Below are positions 52,689-63,963 of a DNA stretch of 64,000 bases, piece after piece (position 1 is the stretch's first letter; each line of letters begins with the position of its first letter). The position numbers were made by a program, and so were the translations under genes. The stretch comes from Pannonibacter sp. SL95 (GTDB lineage Bacteria > Pseudomonadota > Alphaproteobacteria > Rhizobiales > Stappiaceae): positions 614,501 to 678,500 of the forward strand of contig NZ_JAPPRC010000004.1 in NCBI RefSeq assembly GCF_026672425.1, in the 5' to 3' direction. Below the pieces are notes generated by a model. That model saw only the letters and a program-made list of their open reading frames with translations. It did no database searches and had not been told where the DNA came from.

Positions 52689-55210
52689 ATGGCAAGTGCT
52701 GTATCCGACTTATCGCCCCTGTCTGCGCCGCGCCGCCTTGCCGAGCAGCTGCATCCGCTTGACGCCGGCTGGGAGCTGGCCGGCACCTATGCCGGGGAGG
52801 CCGCAACCCCTGCCGACCTGCCTGCCGATCTCGACTGGCTGCCGGCCACTGTCCCAGGCACCGTCGCCGGAGTCTTTGCCGATCACGGCGCCTTCTCCGC
52901 GTCCGAGCCGTTTTCCCTGCAGGACAAGGACTTCTGGTACCGGACCGAGATTACTGCCAAGGCCGGCGCCCGCTTCCGCCTGCGCTTTGAAGGCCTCGCC
53001 ACGCTCACCGACATCTTCTGGAACGGCCGTCTCGTGGCCCGCTCGGACAGCATGTTCGCGGCGCTGGAGGTCGAGGTCGAGGCTAAAGTCCGGAACACCC
53101 TGCATCTGGCCTTCCGGGCGCTGACGGACCGGCTCGCCGCAAAGCTGCCCCGCGCCCGCTGGCGGACCCAGCTTGTCGATCAGGCCGGCTTGCGCGGCCT
53201 GCGCACCACGCTGCTCGGCCACATGCCCGGCTGGTGCCCCGAGGTGGAGGCCGTCGGCCCCTACCGGCCCGTGTTCGTCTCGTTTCCGGACGAGGACGGG
53301 CGAGCCCCCGACATCGCCATCACGCAGCTTGCCAGCTCGCTGGGCGAGGACGGCACCGGCGTCCTGGCGCTGACGCTCACCAGTGCCGCGCCGCTCGTGG
53401 ACGCGGAGCTTGCCTGCGCTCGGCCATCACGTGCCGCTCGTGGCTAAGCCCGGACGGGCAGTACGCCGCGACGCTTTACCTCCCGGATGTCGCGCCCTGG
53501 TGGCCAGCGACGCACGGCGCGCCGCATCTGCATGAGGTGACGCTGCATCTTGCCGGTCATCGCCACCGGCTTGGCCGCACCGGCTTCCGCCGGGTCGAGG
53601 TCGATGCCGGCTTTGAGGGTCAGGGCTTTGGGCTCGTCGTCAACGGCGTTCCCGTGTTTGCACGCGGGGCCGTGTGGACCAGCGCCGACATCCTGCGCCT
53701 CGCCTCGACACCCGAGGCGCTGCGGCCGCTGCTGGCGGCGGCGGCCGGCGCGGGCATGAACCTCCTGCGCATTCCCGGCATCACGAGTTACGAGGGCGAG
53801 GCCTTCTTCGCGCTCTGCGACGAGCTGGGCCTGATGGTCTGGCAGGACTTCCAGTTCGCCAATTTCGACTATCCGCTCGCCGACCCCGTCTTCGAAGCTG
53901 CGGTCCGCCGCGAGGCCACGGAGGTTATCAGCCGGCTTTGCATCCATCCGAGCCTTGCCGTCTTCTGCGGCGGCAGCGAGATGGAGCAGCAGGCCGCCAT
54001 GATGGGCCTTGCGCCCGAACGCCGGGCGCAGCCGCTGATCGAAAGCCTTCTGCCTGATCTCGTCGCGGCGCTGGCCCCCTCCGTGCCCTATGTGCGCAAC
54101 TCGCCGACCGGGGGCGACCTGCCGTTCCTGCCCAATGCGGGCATCGGCCACTACTACGGCGTCGGCGCCTACCTGCGGCCGCTGGAGGATGCGCGCCGGG
54201 CCGGGGTTCGCTTTGCCGGCGAATGTCTTGCCTTTGCCAACGTGCCGGAACCCGTGACGCTGGAGCGCGAGCTGCCCGGCATTGCCTGCCACGATCCGCG
54301 CTGGAAGGCGCGCGTGCCGCGCGACCGGGGGGCAGGCTGGGACTTCGAGGACGTGCGCGACCACTATCTCGGCTCTCTCTACGGCGTCGAACCCGCAAGG
54401 CTGCGCAGCCATGACCCGGAGCGCTATCTGGAGCTGTCCCGGGCCGTGACGGGCGAGGTGATGGCGGCCACCTTCGCCGAGTGGCGGCGCGTCGGCTCGA
54501 CCTGCCGGGGCGCGATGGTGCTGGCGCTGTCCGATCTTTTGCCTGGTGCAGGCTGGGGGCTGATCGATGCCCATGGCGAGCCGAAGCTTGCGCTCGGCAT
54601 CCTGTCGCAGGTGCTGTCGCCGGTGCAGGTGCTGATCACGGATGAGGGCACCAATGGCCTCGACATCCATCTCCTCAACGAAACGTCGGCACCCGTCGAG
54701 GCACGGCTGGAGCTGACCGCCTGGCGGGACGGTCTGACGCCGGTGCTCTCCGTCGCCCGGGATGTCCTGCTGCCGCCGCGCTCGGCGCAGCGTCACGGCA
54801 GCTTCGCGCTGATCGGCAGCTTCTTCGATCTCGGTTACGCCTACCGCTTTGGACCGCCGTCGCATGATGTCGTGCGGGCAAGGCTCGTCGATGCATCAGG
54901 GACATCGCTCAGCGAGGCGTTCCACTTGCCGCTTGGCCTGGCTTTGCCGCGCCAGCAGCTGGATCTCACCGCGGAGGCGAAGGATCTGGGCGAGGGGACG
55001 TTCGAACTGGCGCTGACGGCACGGCGTTTTGCCCAGCGGGTGGTGATCCGCGATCCGCAATTCCGGGCCGAGATGAACGGCCTGAACATCGCGCCGGGCG
55101 AGACCCGGCATGTGCGGATGCATCCTCGTGCAGGAACGCCGGCCCATGCCCGGCTGGACGCTGTCATCAGCGCCCTCAACGGCCTGCAGGATGTGCGGAT
55201 AACGGCCTAG
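52689..55210 (+). pseudogene. Glycoside hydrolase family 2 (beta-mannosidase-like) protein, frameshifted as read
   Basis: About 838 residues if repaired. The N-terminal sugar-binding domain includes WLPATVPGTVAGVFADHG; the TIM barrel includes NLLRIPGI, CDELGLMVWQDFQFANFDYP and VFCGGSEMEQQ. The usual acid/base CGNNE is changed to CGGSE, and the nucleophile SEFG region to AGECLAF, keeping both glutamates in doubtful contexts. The frame is lost at about 53412-53443: removing one base at 53415 and one G at 53442-53443 gives ELAALGHHVPLVLSPDG. No signal peptide is seen, so it is probably cytosolic. Last gene of the carrier-protein cluster; perhaps a glycan-handling partner. Confidence 0.8.
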
Positions 55211-55221
55211 AGATCAGGCTC

Positions 55222-55257
55222 GGCAACAAACAAGTGTCCCGGCGCAAGGCCGGGACA
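55222..55257 (-). terminator. Hairpin between the GH2 gene and grpE
   Basis: A perfect nine-base-pair stem (TGTCCCGGC at 55235-55243, loop GCAAG, complement at 55249-55257) is followed on the minus strand by CTTGTTTGTTG. It probably ends grpE transcription and may also serve the convergent GH2 gene. Confidence 0.65.
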
Positions 55258-55286
55258 GCATATCGCGCAAGACAGGCAAGCGCCGG

Positions 55287-55886
55287 TCAGGCGGTGGTGT
55301 CGACGCTGGCGTCCTGGGCCGGGGCGTCCTTCGGGCCGCCCTTGGCAACGCCGACAAGGGCCGGGCGCAGCACGCGGTCGGCGATGGCGTAGCCAGCCTG
55401 CACCACCTGGACGACGGTGTTGTTCGGCACGTTCGGGTTCGGCACCTCGAACATGGCCTGATGGAAGTTCGGGTCGAACTTCTGGCCCATCGGATCGAGC
55501 TTCTTGACGCCGTGCTTGTCGAGCTGGTTGAGAAGCTCGCGCTCGGTCATTTCCACGCCTTCGATCAGCGCGGTCAGGCCGGCATCGGCGCTGTCACGCG
55601 CATCACCCGGGAGTGCTTCGAGCGCGCGGCGCAGGTTGTCGGAGACAGTCAGCACGTCGCGGGCAAAGCCGGCTACGGCGTACTGGCGGATGTCCTTGAT
55701 TTCCTTTTCGGTGCGGCGGCGCAGGTTTTCCATTTCCGCCATCACGCGCAAGGCCCGATCCTTGAGTTCGGCGTTCTCGGCCCGGAGCGCCTCGACGGGA
55801 TCAAGGCCAGCCTCGTTGCCCGCGCCGGTGTCGGCAGCAGTGGCAGCATCGTCCGCCGGGGGAGTGTTGGTCTCGTCGGTCATCAT
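55287..55886 (-). CDS. grpE: Nucleotide exchange factor GrpE
   Basis: A 199-residue DnaK exchange factor. An acidic disordered N-terminus (about 1-35) leads into the long dimer helix with [21 protein letters not shown]. The C-terminal beta domain shows [19 protein letters not shown] and [21 protein letters not shown]. Full length. The start ATG at 55886 is followed by a second ATG. dnaK and hrcA are not in view. Confidence 0.96.
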   Translation of the reverse strand: MMTDETNTPPADDAATAADTGAGNEAGLDPVEALRAENAELKDRALRVMAEMENLRRRTEKEIKDIRQYAVAGFARDVLTVSDNLRRALEALPGDARDSADAGLTALIEGVEMTERELLNQLDKHGVKKLDPMGQKFDPNFHQAMFEVPNPNVPNNTVVQVVQAGYAIADRVLRPALVGVAKGGPKDAPAQDASVDTTA

Positions 55887-56072
55887 TCAAAATCCCTGAG
55901 TTTCGGGAACACATGCAAAGGCCGGTTCGCCGCAGGCCAGCCGGGCATCGGGGCAGTGCGATCACGCAGCTTGACCCTTGCGGCTTGCCCGGGGCTGGAA
56001 CCGGCCCTTGGTGGTCTTTACCCCGCCCGGTGGCATCTGCCAACCGGCAGATGCACAAGACGGTGCTTCAGA

Positions 56073-56393
56073 TCAAAGTGCGTTCTTGATCCAGTCGGCC
56101 AGCTTGCCCTTCGGGGCTGCGCCCACCTGGGTCGCCATCGGCTCGCCGTTCTTGAACAGGATCAGCATCGGGATGGAGCGGACGCCATACTTCATGGCCA
56201 TCGCCTGGTTCTCGTCAATGTTGATCTTGGCGATTTTCACCTGGCCGGCCATCTCCTCGGAGATCTCTTCGAGCGCCGGAGCGATCATCTTGCACGGACC
56301 GCACCATTCCGCCCAGAAATCGACAACGACCGGTTCGGAAGAGTTCAGGACGTCCGCGTCAAAGCTGGCGTCGGTCACTTTGCTGGTAGCCAT
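56073..56393 (-). CDS. trxA: Thioredoxin 1
   Basis: A 106-residue thioredoxin with the active site WCGPCKM (Cys31, Cys34) and the cis-proline region [15 protein letters not shown]. Cytosolic disulfide reductase. It follows addA after 82 bases in the same direction, the usual addB-addA-trxA order of alphaproteobacteria. Confidence 0.97.
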   Translation of the reverse strand: MATSKVTDASFDADVLNSSEPVVVDFWAEWCGPCKMIAPALEEISEEMAGQVKIAKINIDENQAMAMKYGVRSIPMLILFKNGEPMATQVGAAPKGKLADWIKNAL

Positions 56394-56475
56394 GACAATT
56401 ACTTTCGTCTGTGGGCGTGGGGAGAGACTCGCCCTAGTTTCGTTGAATGGAACGTAGGGAGCAGGGCGGCATCCG

Positions 56476-59400
56476 TCAAGTCAGCGTGGCCGTGCTCTTG
56501 AGCTGCATCAGGATTGCGTCCAGCGCTGCACTCTCGACCCGCATCAGCAGCGGCGCCGACGTCCACAGCAGTGCAGCCTCGATCAGCCGGTCCGGATAGA
56601 TCTCCCGGAGCAGGGCGCGGTAGACGGCAAGCTGGGCAAGATAGTCGGGCGGAATGCCTGTGGCATCCTCCGGCACGTGCCGGTTGGTCTTGTAGTCGAG
56701 GATCAGCACCCGCTGCGCAGTCACCACCAGCCGGTCGATCTGGCCGGTGACCTGCACGGTGATGCCGTCCGCCGCCACGAGCTGTCCGGTGATCGGAACT
56801 TCGGCCAGTCCTCCTGCCGCAAAAAGCTCGGCGAACTCAGGATCCCCGACGATGCGCAGCACCTCTGCGGTCAGCTCGTCGGCCCGGTTGGCAAAGCGGG
56901 GGGCAAGGCCGGAGGCGATGAGACGCCGGGCCGCCGCGCCGCGCTCGTCGGCCGGCAGGTCCGGCAGGGTTTCCAGCAGGCGGTGCAGCAGACGGCCGCG
57001 CTCCAGCGGCCAGGCCTCCGGCTGACGCCGCGCCTCCAGCACCGAAAGGCCGGGCGTCGCCTCGATGCCTTCCTTCATCTCCATGGCCTCGAAGACGCGG
57101 GAGGGCTGCAGGCGCGGCATCCGCTTCGGCGTCTCGACCGGCCGCAGGAGCCAGTCGGGCAGCGGCACGGGAGCGGGGGCGGCGGCAGTGGCCGTCGCAT
57201 GCGACCGGGCGATGGGTGCCGCGTCGGCTGCCGTGCCGGGCTGGCGCCAGTCCCAGGCAATGACTTGCCCGTCCGGGCTCTTGCGCTCGACAGCCTCCGG
57301 CTTCAGCGCGCTGGCGATCAGCTGATACCAGCAGCCATCCTTGGGTCCTTTCTTCGGGGCCCAGCCGCAGACGATCAGCCGGTCCTCGGCCCGTGTCATG
57401 GCGACGTAAAGCAGCCGCCGGTATTCCTCTTCCGTTGCCCGACGGGCGTTGGCAATCGCGTCGTCCTGCCAGGCCATCCGCTCGTCCTTCGGCGGCAGCC
57501 AGACAAGGGCGGGCGGTGTCAGCGCGTCGCTGCCGCGCGCAAAGGGCAGGAAACTCGGGTCATGGGTGGCGCTGGCCGGCGCGCTGCCCGGATCGACCAG
57601 AATGACGATCGGCGCTTCCAGCCCCTTCGATCCGTGCACGGTCATGATGCGGACAAGACCGCTGGCGTTGGTCAGCTCGCGCTTGATCTCGGTCGGCGCG
57701 GCGGCGAGCCAGGCGAGGAAGCCTTCCAGCCCCGGAATGCCGGTCTGCTCGTAGCCCATGGCAAGCGCCAGGAACTCGTCCAGCACGTCATCCACCTCCG
57801 CCCCCATGCGGGTGCGGAAGGTCCGGCGGCCGCCATCGACGGACAGGAGGCGGGCGTAGAACTCGAAGGGCGGCATGAAGTCCGCCCGCGCGCGCCAGGT
57901 CTCGAGCTGCCGGCGCACCGTTTCCCAGGCCGCATCCTGATCGGCGCGCTTCAGGAGCGCCTGCCACAGGGTTCCTGCACGCAGGCGCTCCGGGGTTTCG
58001 CGGGCGAGCGTCAGCAGGGCGTCATCGGCAAGGCCGAACAGGGGGCTCTTCAGCACGGCGGCCAGCGACAGGTCGTCCTCGGGCAACAGGATGAAGCGGC
58101 CGAGCGCGACCAGGTCCATGACGGCGATGTGTTCGGTCAGCACCAGCCGGTCGCTGCCGGCGGCCGGCACGCCGAGCCGCTTCATTTCCCGGTTGAGCGC
58201 CTCGACGAAGGGACCACGCTTGCGCACCAGCACCATGACGTCGCCCGGTCCGGCGGTGCCGTCGTCCATCCACTGGCGCAGCGTCTCCGCGATGCGGCGG
58301 GCAACGCGCAGCATCGGCGAGCCGGCGCCGAGATGGTCGACCGGAAGCGTCCAGTCGTCCGGCTCCTCGGTTTCCAGCTCCTCTTCCAGCGGCCAGATCT
58401 CGATGAGCCCCGGATCGCGGCGGATCGCCTCGTGCACGGGGGCCTTCAGGTCCTGCGACAGGCCGGCATGGGCCTCCGGCGCCTCGAACACCTTGTCGAC
58501 GGCGCGAAGGACATCCGGCGTGGAGCGGAAGGAGAGCTGCAGCTCGACGGGGTGGAACGGTTGCTGCGCCTGGGCGGCCCGCTGGTCGAAATAGCGCCGC
58601 ATCTCGTCGAAATAGGCCGGTACCGCGCCCTGGAACGAGTAGATCGACTGTTTCTCGTCGCCCACAGCAAAGATCGTGCGCGGCCCGCGCCGCGCGCCGA
58701 CGCCGGCAAAGAACTCCTCGGCCAGCGCCGTCACCACCTGCCATTGGCGCGGGCTGGTGTCCTGCGCCTCGTCGACGAGGATGTGATCGAGCCCCTGGTC
58801 CAGCTTGTACTGCACCCACTGGGCCGCATCGGAGTTGGAGAGGAGATTGGCGGTGCGCACCACCAGATCCTCGAAGTCGAGCATCCCGCGCCGCGCCTTG
58901 CCCGCCTCATAGTCGGCAATAACGCCATCGGCGAGCCGCAGGATGGCAGCCGTCACCTCGAAGGCCCTGAGCGCGCGGCGCCGGTCGAGGAGGGCCATCA
59001 GCCGTTCCTGTTCGGCCTGCATCTGCTCCAGCACGTCCGGGAACCGGTCGGCCACCTTCTTGGTGGCGAGGCTCTTCGTCGGGGTCAGTTTCTGGGTGAA
59101 GAACACGGAAAGCCAGGCCGCCTCGAAGCTGGCCTGTCCCGGGCTGCCCGGCTTCAGCGTCGCAGCGGCGGCCACCAGCTTGTCGGCGGTCTTGAGGTCG
59201 TTGGCCGAGCCGTAGCGCAGGGCCTCGGCCACGGCGAGCGGATCGCGGATCAGCCGGGCGTTGCGCATCTCGTCGGCAATCGCCGCTTCGCTCTCTCCAG
59301 CCGGGATGGCGAAGCTCTGGCGCAGCTCGGCCAGCGCCAGTTCCAGGTCGCCCGCGTCGACCAGCCAGCGCGCCAGCGCGTCGCGCCGGGCAATCGCATC

Positions 59401-59998
59401 GGCCATCAGCTCCTCGACGGTGCTGTCGCCCATCTGGGTGATCAGCAGGCTCAGCGACTGGCCGAGGTCGCTGTCCGGCGCGGTTTCGGCTGCATGCAGG
59501 ACGCGCGCGCGCGCTTCCGCCATCAGTTCGGCGGCGAGCCGGTCGTCCAGCACCGAGAAATGCCCGGCGACATTGGCCTCCAGCGGAAACTGGTGCAGCA
59601 AGGCCTCGCAGAAGGCGTGGATGGTCTGGATCTTCAGGCCGCCCGGGGTCTCCAGCGCCTTGGCGAAGAGCCAAGCGGGCCGTGGCGAGCCGCGCGGCCG
59701 ACGGGGCCGTGCCGTCGATGTCGGTGAGCGCTGCCGAAAGGGCGGCATCGTCAAGTCCGACCCACTCGCCGAGCAGGCGGAACACGCGGGTCGCCATTTC
59801 GGCGGCTGCCGCCTTGGTGAAGGTGAGGCAGAGGATGCGCGAGGGATCGGTGCCGTCGAGCAGCAGCCGCACGACGCGGCGGGACAGGACGAAGGTCTTG
59901 CCGGAGCCGGCGTTGGCGCTCACCCAGGCCGAGGCGCCGGGGCGCGAGGCAAGGTCCTGGCGCTGGCGGGTGGCGAGCGGGATCTGCGGCTTGCTCAT
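56476..59998 (-). pseudogene. addA: Double-strand break repair helicase AddA, frameshifted as read
   Basis: About 1173 residues if repaired. The UvrD-type helicase has Walker A SANAGSGKTFVLSRRV, DEAQDTSPRQW (motif II) and MTVHGSKGLEAPIV. The C-terminal RecB-like nuclease shows ILDYKTNRHVPED. With AddB it resects double-strand breaks for RecA. The frame breaks at 59671-59672, where one extra C (G on the coding strand) separates ...RLATAR from LFAKALETPGGLKIQTIHAFCE. Both sides read cleanly. The start MSKPQIPLATRQR at 59998 overlaps the addB stop by ATGA. Confidence 0.93.
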
Positions 59999-62900
59999 TC
60001 GCCCTCTCCTCCGCCGATCGCCCATTCCTTGACGCGGGCCAGATGGTCGTAGGGCCCGTTCATGTCGCGCTCCTTTTCCACGCGCGCGCGGGACAGATAG
60101 CCCTTCGCCTCATCCTGATAGGCGGCGATGAGCGCTTCCAGCCGCTGCCATGAGGCTTCCGCCAGTTCGCCGACGCTCATGTCCTTTGGCGTGCGGCCCT
60201 GTTCGCTCAGGGCCTCGCGCGCGCCTTTCAGCTGCAGGTAGAGCAGCTCGGACACGGGCCGGTCGGAGGGAATGCCGGCAAAGCCGCCGCGGGTGATCAT
60301 CGCCACTTCCAGCGGCAGCTGCGGCGACAGGAGCGCATCCACCTGCTTCTGGCTCGGCGCCTGGCCGGTCTTGTAGTCGATGACCGACAGGGTGCCGTCG
60401 GTCAGGAGATCGATGCGGTCGGCGCGGCCCGTCAGCCGGAATTCGGCCCCCGGCAGCACCAGCTCCGCCCCGCCACCGATCTCGACGAAGCGGTTGGAGA
60501 CACGGGGGTCGCGCGACCGCTCCCAGGCGACGAAGCCTTCGGCGATGCGCAGGAAGCGCGGCCACCACAGCGCCCGCACGGCCGGGAAAGCATCCAGCGG
60601 CGCAAACACCTCCTCGCCAATCTCCGTCAGGCGGGCGACGGCCGTGTGATCGAACGGGCCATCCCAGTCGGCAAGAAAACGCGCCAGCGCATCGTGGATG
60701 ATCGTGCCCTTGTCTGCCGCCCCCGGCGCGCCGCCAACCGGATCGACCGGCTCGAGACCGAGCACGCGGCGGGCGAAGATGGCGTAAGGGTCGCGCACCA
60801 GCCGCTCGATCTCGGTCACCGACAGCTGGCGCGGCCGGGCAGCCAGCGGCGGCTTCGGCTCCGGCCGGGCGGCGGGGGTCACCGGACCATCCGGGCGGTC
60901 GAGACGGGTGGTGAGGTCCAGCCAACGGCGGCCACGGGCGGCCATCTCCGCTTCGGCCTGCGGTCCGGCGAGGGTCAAGAGCCTTTGCAGCCAGCGCGAG
61001 GTCACCGTCGGCGCGCCATCGGCACGGGCCGCGCGGGACAGGATCACGCGCCGCGCGCCCATCCCTTGCACGAAATCATGCGCGCCGGCGCCGATGCGGC
61101 GTTCCGGCGGTTCCAGCCCGAGGTCGCGCTTCATCGGCCGGTTGAGCCAGGGATCGTTGCGGGTGCGCTGCGGCCAGACGCCTTCGTTGAGGCCGCCAAG
61201 GATGACCAGATCCGGCCGCTGCAGACGCGCTTCCATCGGTCCCAGGATCTGGATGCGCGGATCGCCGGGCAGCCGGCGGCGCACGGCGGTGCCCGCGATC
61301 AGCGCCGAGAACACCGAGGGCCACTCGCGCGCGCCGGCACGGCAAGCCCGGCGCGGCCCGCTTCCATCAGGCCGGCGAGGGCGAGGGCCAGCGCATCACC
61401 GGTCTCGCCGCGATAGAGTTCCGCCTCGCTGCCCGTCTCGTCGCCGGCGATGGCCTTCAGCACCTCGGCATGGGCGCTGGTCAGCTCGACAACGGGCACG
61501 GGCCCGTCTTGCTCGGCCAGGCGTTCCAGCGGCGCCAGGGCCGCGCGCAGGCGGGCGACGAGATCCTCGACGGCGGTCCAGTCCGCCTCCACCAGCTTTT
61601 TCCAGCGCGGCACATGCGCGCCCTCGGACGCGAGACGCGCAGCAGAGATGGCCTCGGCCAGCCCGCCGGAGCCCAGGCGCGGCAAGGGGCCGCGCAGGAC
61701 GCCGCGTTCCAGCGACCGGGCCGCGGCGCGGATTTCCTTCGCCGGCAAACCCAGCCGGGCAAGCGGATGTTTCAGGAGCGCGAGCAGGTCCAGCGGCACG
61801 CAGCCCTCCAGCGCCAGCCGGGCGGCGAGCATGGCGAGCACGGCGGGTGGGGTCTGGTCGAGCGGCCGCCCGGCGCTGTCGTCGACGGTGATCGACCAGC
61901 GGCCCAGCTCCTCGGCGACACGGCGGGCCAGCAGGCGGTCGGGCGAGACGAGGGCAGCCGTCTCGCCGCGCTCCAGCGCCTCGCGCAGCGCAATGGCGAC
62001 CGCCAGCGCTTCCTCGGCCTCGTTGCGGGCGGTCAGCAGCTCCACCTCGGTGAGCGCTTCCGCCCGCGCGTCGGGCGAGACGCGGGCGAGGTAGCCGGTC
62101 CAGCGGTCGGTGGTGGCCGCCGGGCGCAGGGCCTCGCTGACGAGGCGCGCGCGGGCGACAAGCCGGGGGCTTTCCGGCGGGCAGAGCGCCAGCACGTCGC
62201 GGCGCAGCACCTTCAGCCGGTCGAGCAGCAGCTTCAGGCCATATTGCGGATGACCGCTGACACTGCCCTCGGTGAAGGCGGGGGCGGGATGTTTCGCGCT
62301 GAGGCGCGGCCGCGGCGCCTCGCCAAGCGCCTCCCACGAGGCGTCATCCATGTCGAGATCAAGCCCCGGCAGGACGATTGCCCCGCGCGGCAGGTCGGCG
62401 ACGGCGGCGAGAAGCTCGGCCGTGGCCGGAACCGATCCGGTGGAGCCGGCGACGATGACCGGGCCCTGCGGCGGCGACTGGCGCAACCGCGCGGCCTCGC
62501 GGCGGATCAGGGCGGAGCGGCGCGCCTTCGGGTCCATCGCGCCGCATTCCTCGAGATAGGCCTAAGCCAGGCCTTGCGCACGATGTCGAGGAATTCCAGC
62601 GTCACCTGCCAGTAGCGGGCATGGTCATCCGGCACCAGGCGGGACAGGTCTGACCAGTCCGCTTCCTCCGTCTCCAGCTCGTCCATCAGCGTGATGAGAT
62701 CGCCCGCCAGCCAGGCGGCGTCGGCGGCGGAGGCCGGCAGGCCAAGCGGTTCGTCGGCGGAAAGCCGCAGCACCTCGCGCCGCAGGGCCGCCTTCCAGCT
62801 CATCACCAGCCGGGTCATGGCAAGACGGCGTTCCAGCAGTGGCAGCTCGGGCGGCAGCGCCTCGCCGTCGGCCACCGCCTCCAGCACCTGGGCTTCCTCG

Positions 62901-63148
62901 TCGACATCACCAAGCGGGCGAATGCGCGGCAGGAGCACCGGACGACCGCCGAAGATCTGCTGCACGAGCATGGGAAGATTGCGCGCCGCGCGCCGGGTCG
63001 GCAGGTAGAGCGTGACGGTGGACAGGAGCAGCGGATCGTCCAGCGGCCGGAAGCCCTCGATCAGCCGGCCTTCGGCCAGCGCCGCGATCAGCTCGCGGGA
63101 GAAATCCGCAGAGGCCGGGATGGTGAAGATCCGCCGCGCCGCCGGCAT
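59995..63148 (-). pseudogene. addB: Double-strand break repair protein AddB, frameshifted twice as read
   Basis: About 1050 residues if repaired. The N-terminal part reads PAARRIFTIPASADFSREL; the middle has RIQILGPMEARLQRPDLVILGGLNEG; the C-terminal PD-(D/E)XK nuclease shows SVIDYKTGQAPSQKQ. Two frame breaks are seen. One is at about 62559-62566, between LDIVRKAWL and AYLEECGAMDPKARR. The other is in a CG-dinucleotide tract at 61326-61335, between GLAVPAR and EWPSVFSALI. Each is explained by one missing base or two extra bases. The start at 63148 overlaps the stop of the upstream nucleotidyltransferase gene (TGATG), so all three genes are coupled. Confidence 0.92.
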
Positions 63149-63882
63149 CAGTCGGCGCTTTCCCGCACGGCAGCCTCGGCAGCGGCAATGTCCTTCGGCG
63201 TGCCGACGTGCAGCCAGATGCCTTCCATCAGGACACCGTGCAGTCGCCCTTCGGCTATGGCCCGGTCGAACAGCACGTTGAGCGAGAACTTGCCCTCCGG
63301 CGCGCCATCGAACAGCCGCGGCGAGAAGATGGCGGCCCCGGCATAGGCAAAGGGCGTGACGTAACGCTCCGGGCGACGGGTCAGGCGGCCTTCAGTGTCC
63401 ATCAGAAAGTCGCCGCGCCCCTCGTAGCCAACCGAGTTGATCAGATCGGAAATGAGCAGCAGGCCATCCATGAGCTCAGGGTCGAAGGCGTCGATCATGT
63501 GCTCGAGATTGGGCTTCACGCCCTCGATCCAGTAGGCCGTGTCGGCGTTGAGCAGGAAGAAGGGATCGGTGCCCAGGACCGGCAGGGCCTTGACCACGCC
63601 GCCGCCGGTTTCCAGCACGGTGTCGCGCTCGTCGGAGATGATGATTTCCATGTCCTGCCGCCGCCGGGCGTGCACCTCGACGAGGTCGGCAAGGTAATGC
63701 ACGTTGACGACGCAGCGCTTCACGCCCGCAGCCGCCAGCTTGTCCATGCCGTGGTCGATCAGCGCCTTGCCGTTGACCTCGATCAGCGGCTTAGGCGTCG
63801 TCGCCGTGATCGGTCGCATGCGCTTGCCGAGACCGGCGGCGAGGATCATGGCGGTGTGGGGACGGAACGGGCGGGCAGACAT
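63148..63882 (-). CDS. Sugar-1-phosphate nucleotidyltransferase, MurU-like
   Basis: A 244-residue NTP-transferase that starts with the nucleotide loop MILAAGLGKRMRPITATTPKPL. FFLLNADTAYW is the metal-binding region and WLHVGTPKDIAAAE is close to the C-terminus. It resembles MurU, which makes UDP-MurNAc in peptidoglycan recycling, and is annotated elsewhere as mannose-1-phosphate guanylyltransferase. The start at 63882 (MSARPFRP) is favoured because a terminator lies just upstream at 63925-63963, although the frame stays open beyond it. In other alphaproteobacteria an AmgK-type sugar kinase and tsaE lie upstream; here that is beyond the window. Confidence 0.88.
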   Translation of the reverse strand: MSARPFRPHTAMILAAGLGKRMRPITATTPKPLIEVNGKALIDHGMDKLAAAGVKRCVVNVHYLADLVEVHARRRQDMEIIISDERDTVLETGGGVVKALPVLGTDPFFLLNADTAYWIEGVKPNLEHMIDAFDPELMDGLLLISDLINSVGYEGRGDFLMDTEGRLTRRPERYVTPFAYAGAAIFSPRLFDGAPEGKFSLNVLFDRAIAEGRLHGVLMEGIWLHVGTPKDIAAAEAAVRESAD

Positions 63883-63924
63883 GACAGGGACCTGGCTGGA
63901 GTGCGAACGACGGTTCGCCAGAAA

Positions 63925-63963
63925 GTAAGAAAAGGGCAGCATGGTCTCAAGCCATGCTGCCCT
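63925..63963 (-). terminator. Terminator upstream of the MurU-like gene
   Basis: A perfect 12-base-pair stem (63933-63944 with 63952-63963, loop of seven) is followed on the minus strand by TTTTCTTAC. It should end transcription arriving from a gene beyond the right edge, leaving only about 40 bases before the MurU-like start codon. Confidence 0.7.

Noticed and set aside
56677-59727. A 1016-codon open frame on the plus strand
   Set aside because: It is antisense to addA and results from high GC; the minus strand encodes clear helicase and nuclease motifs.
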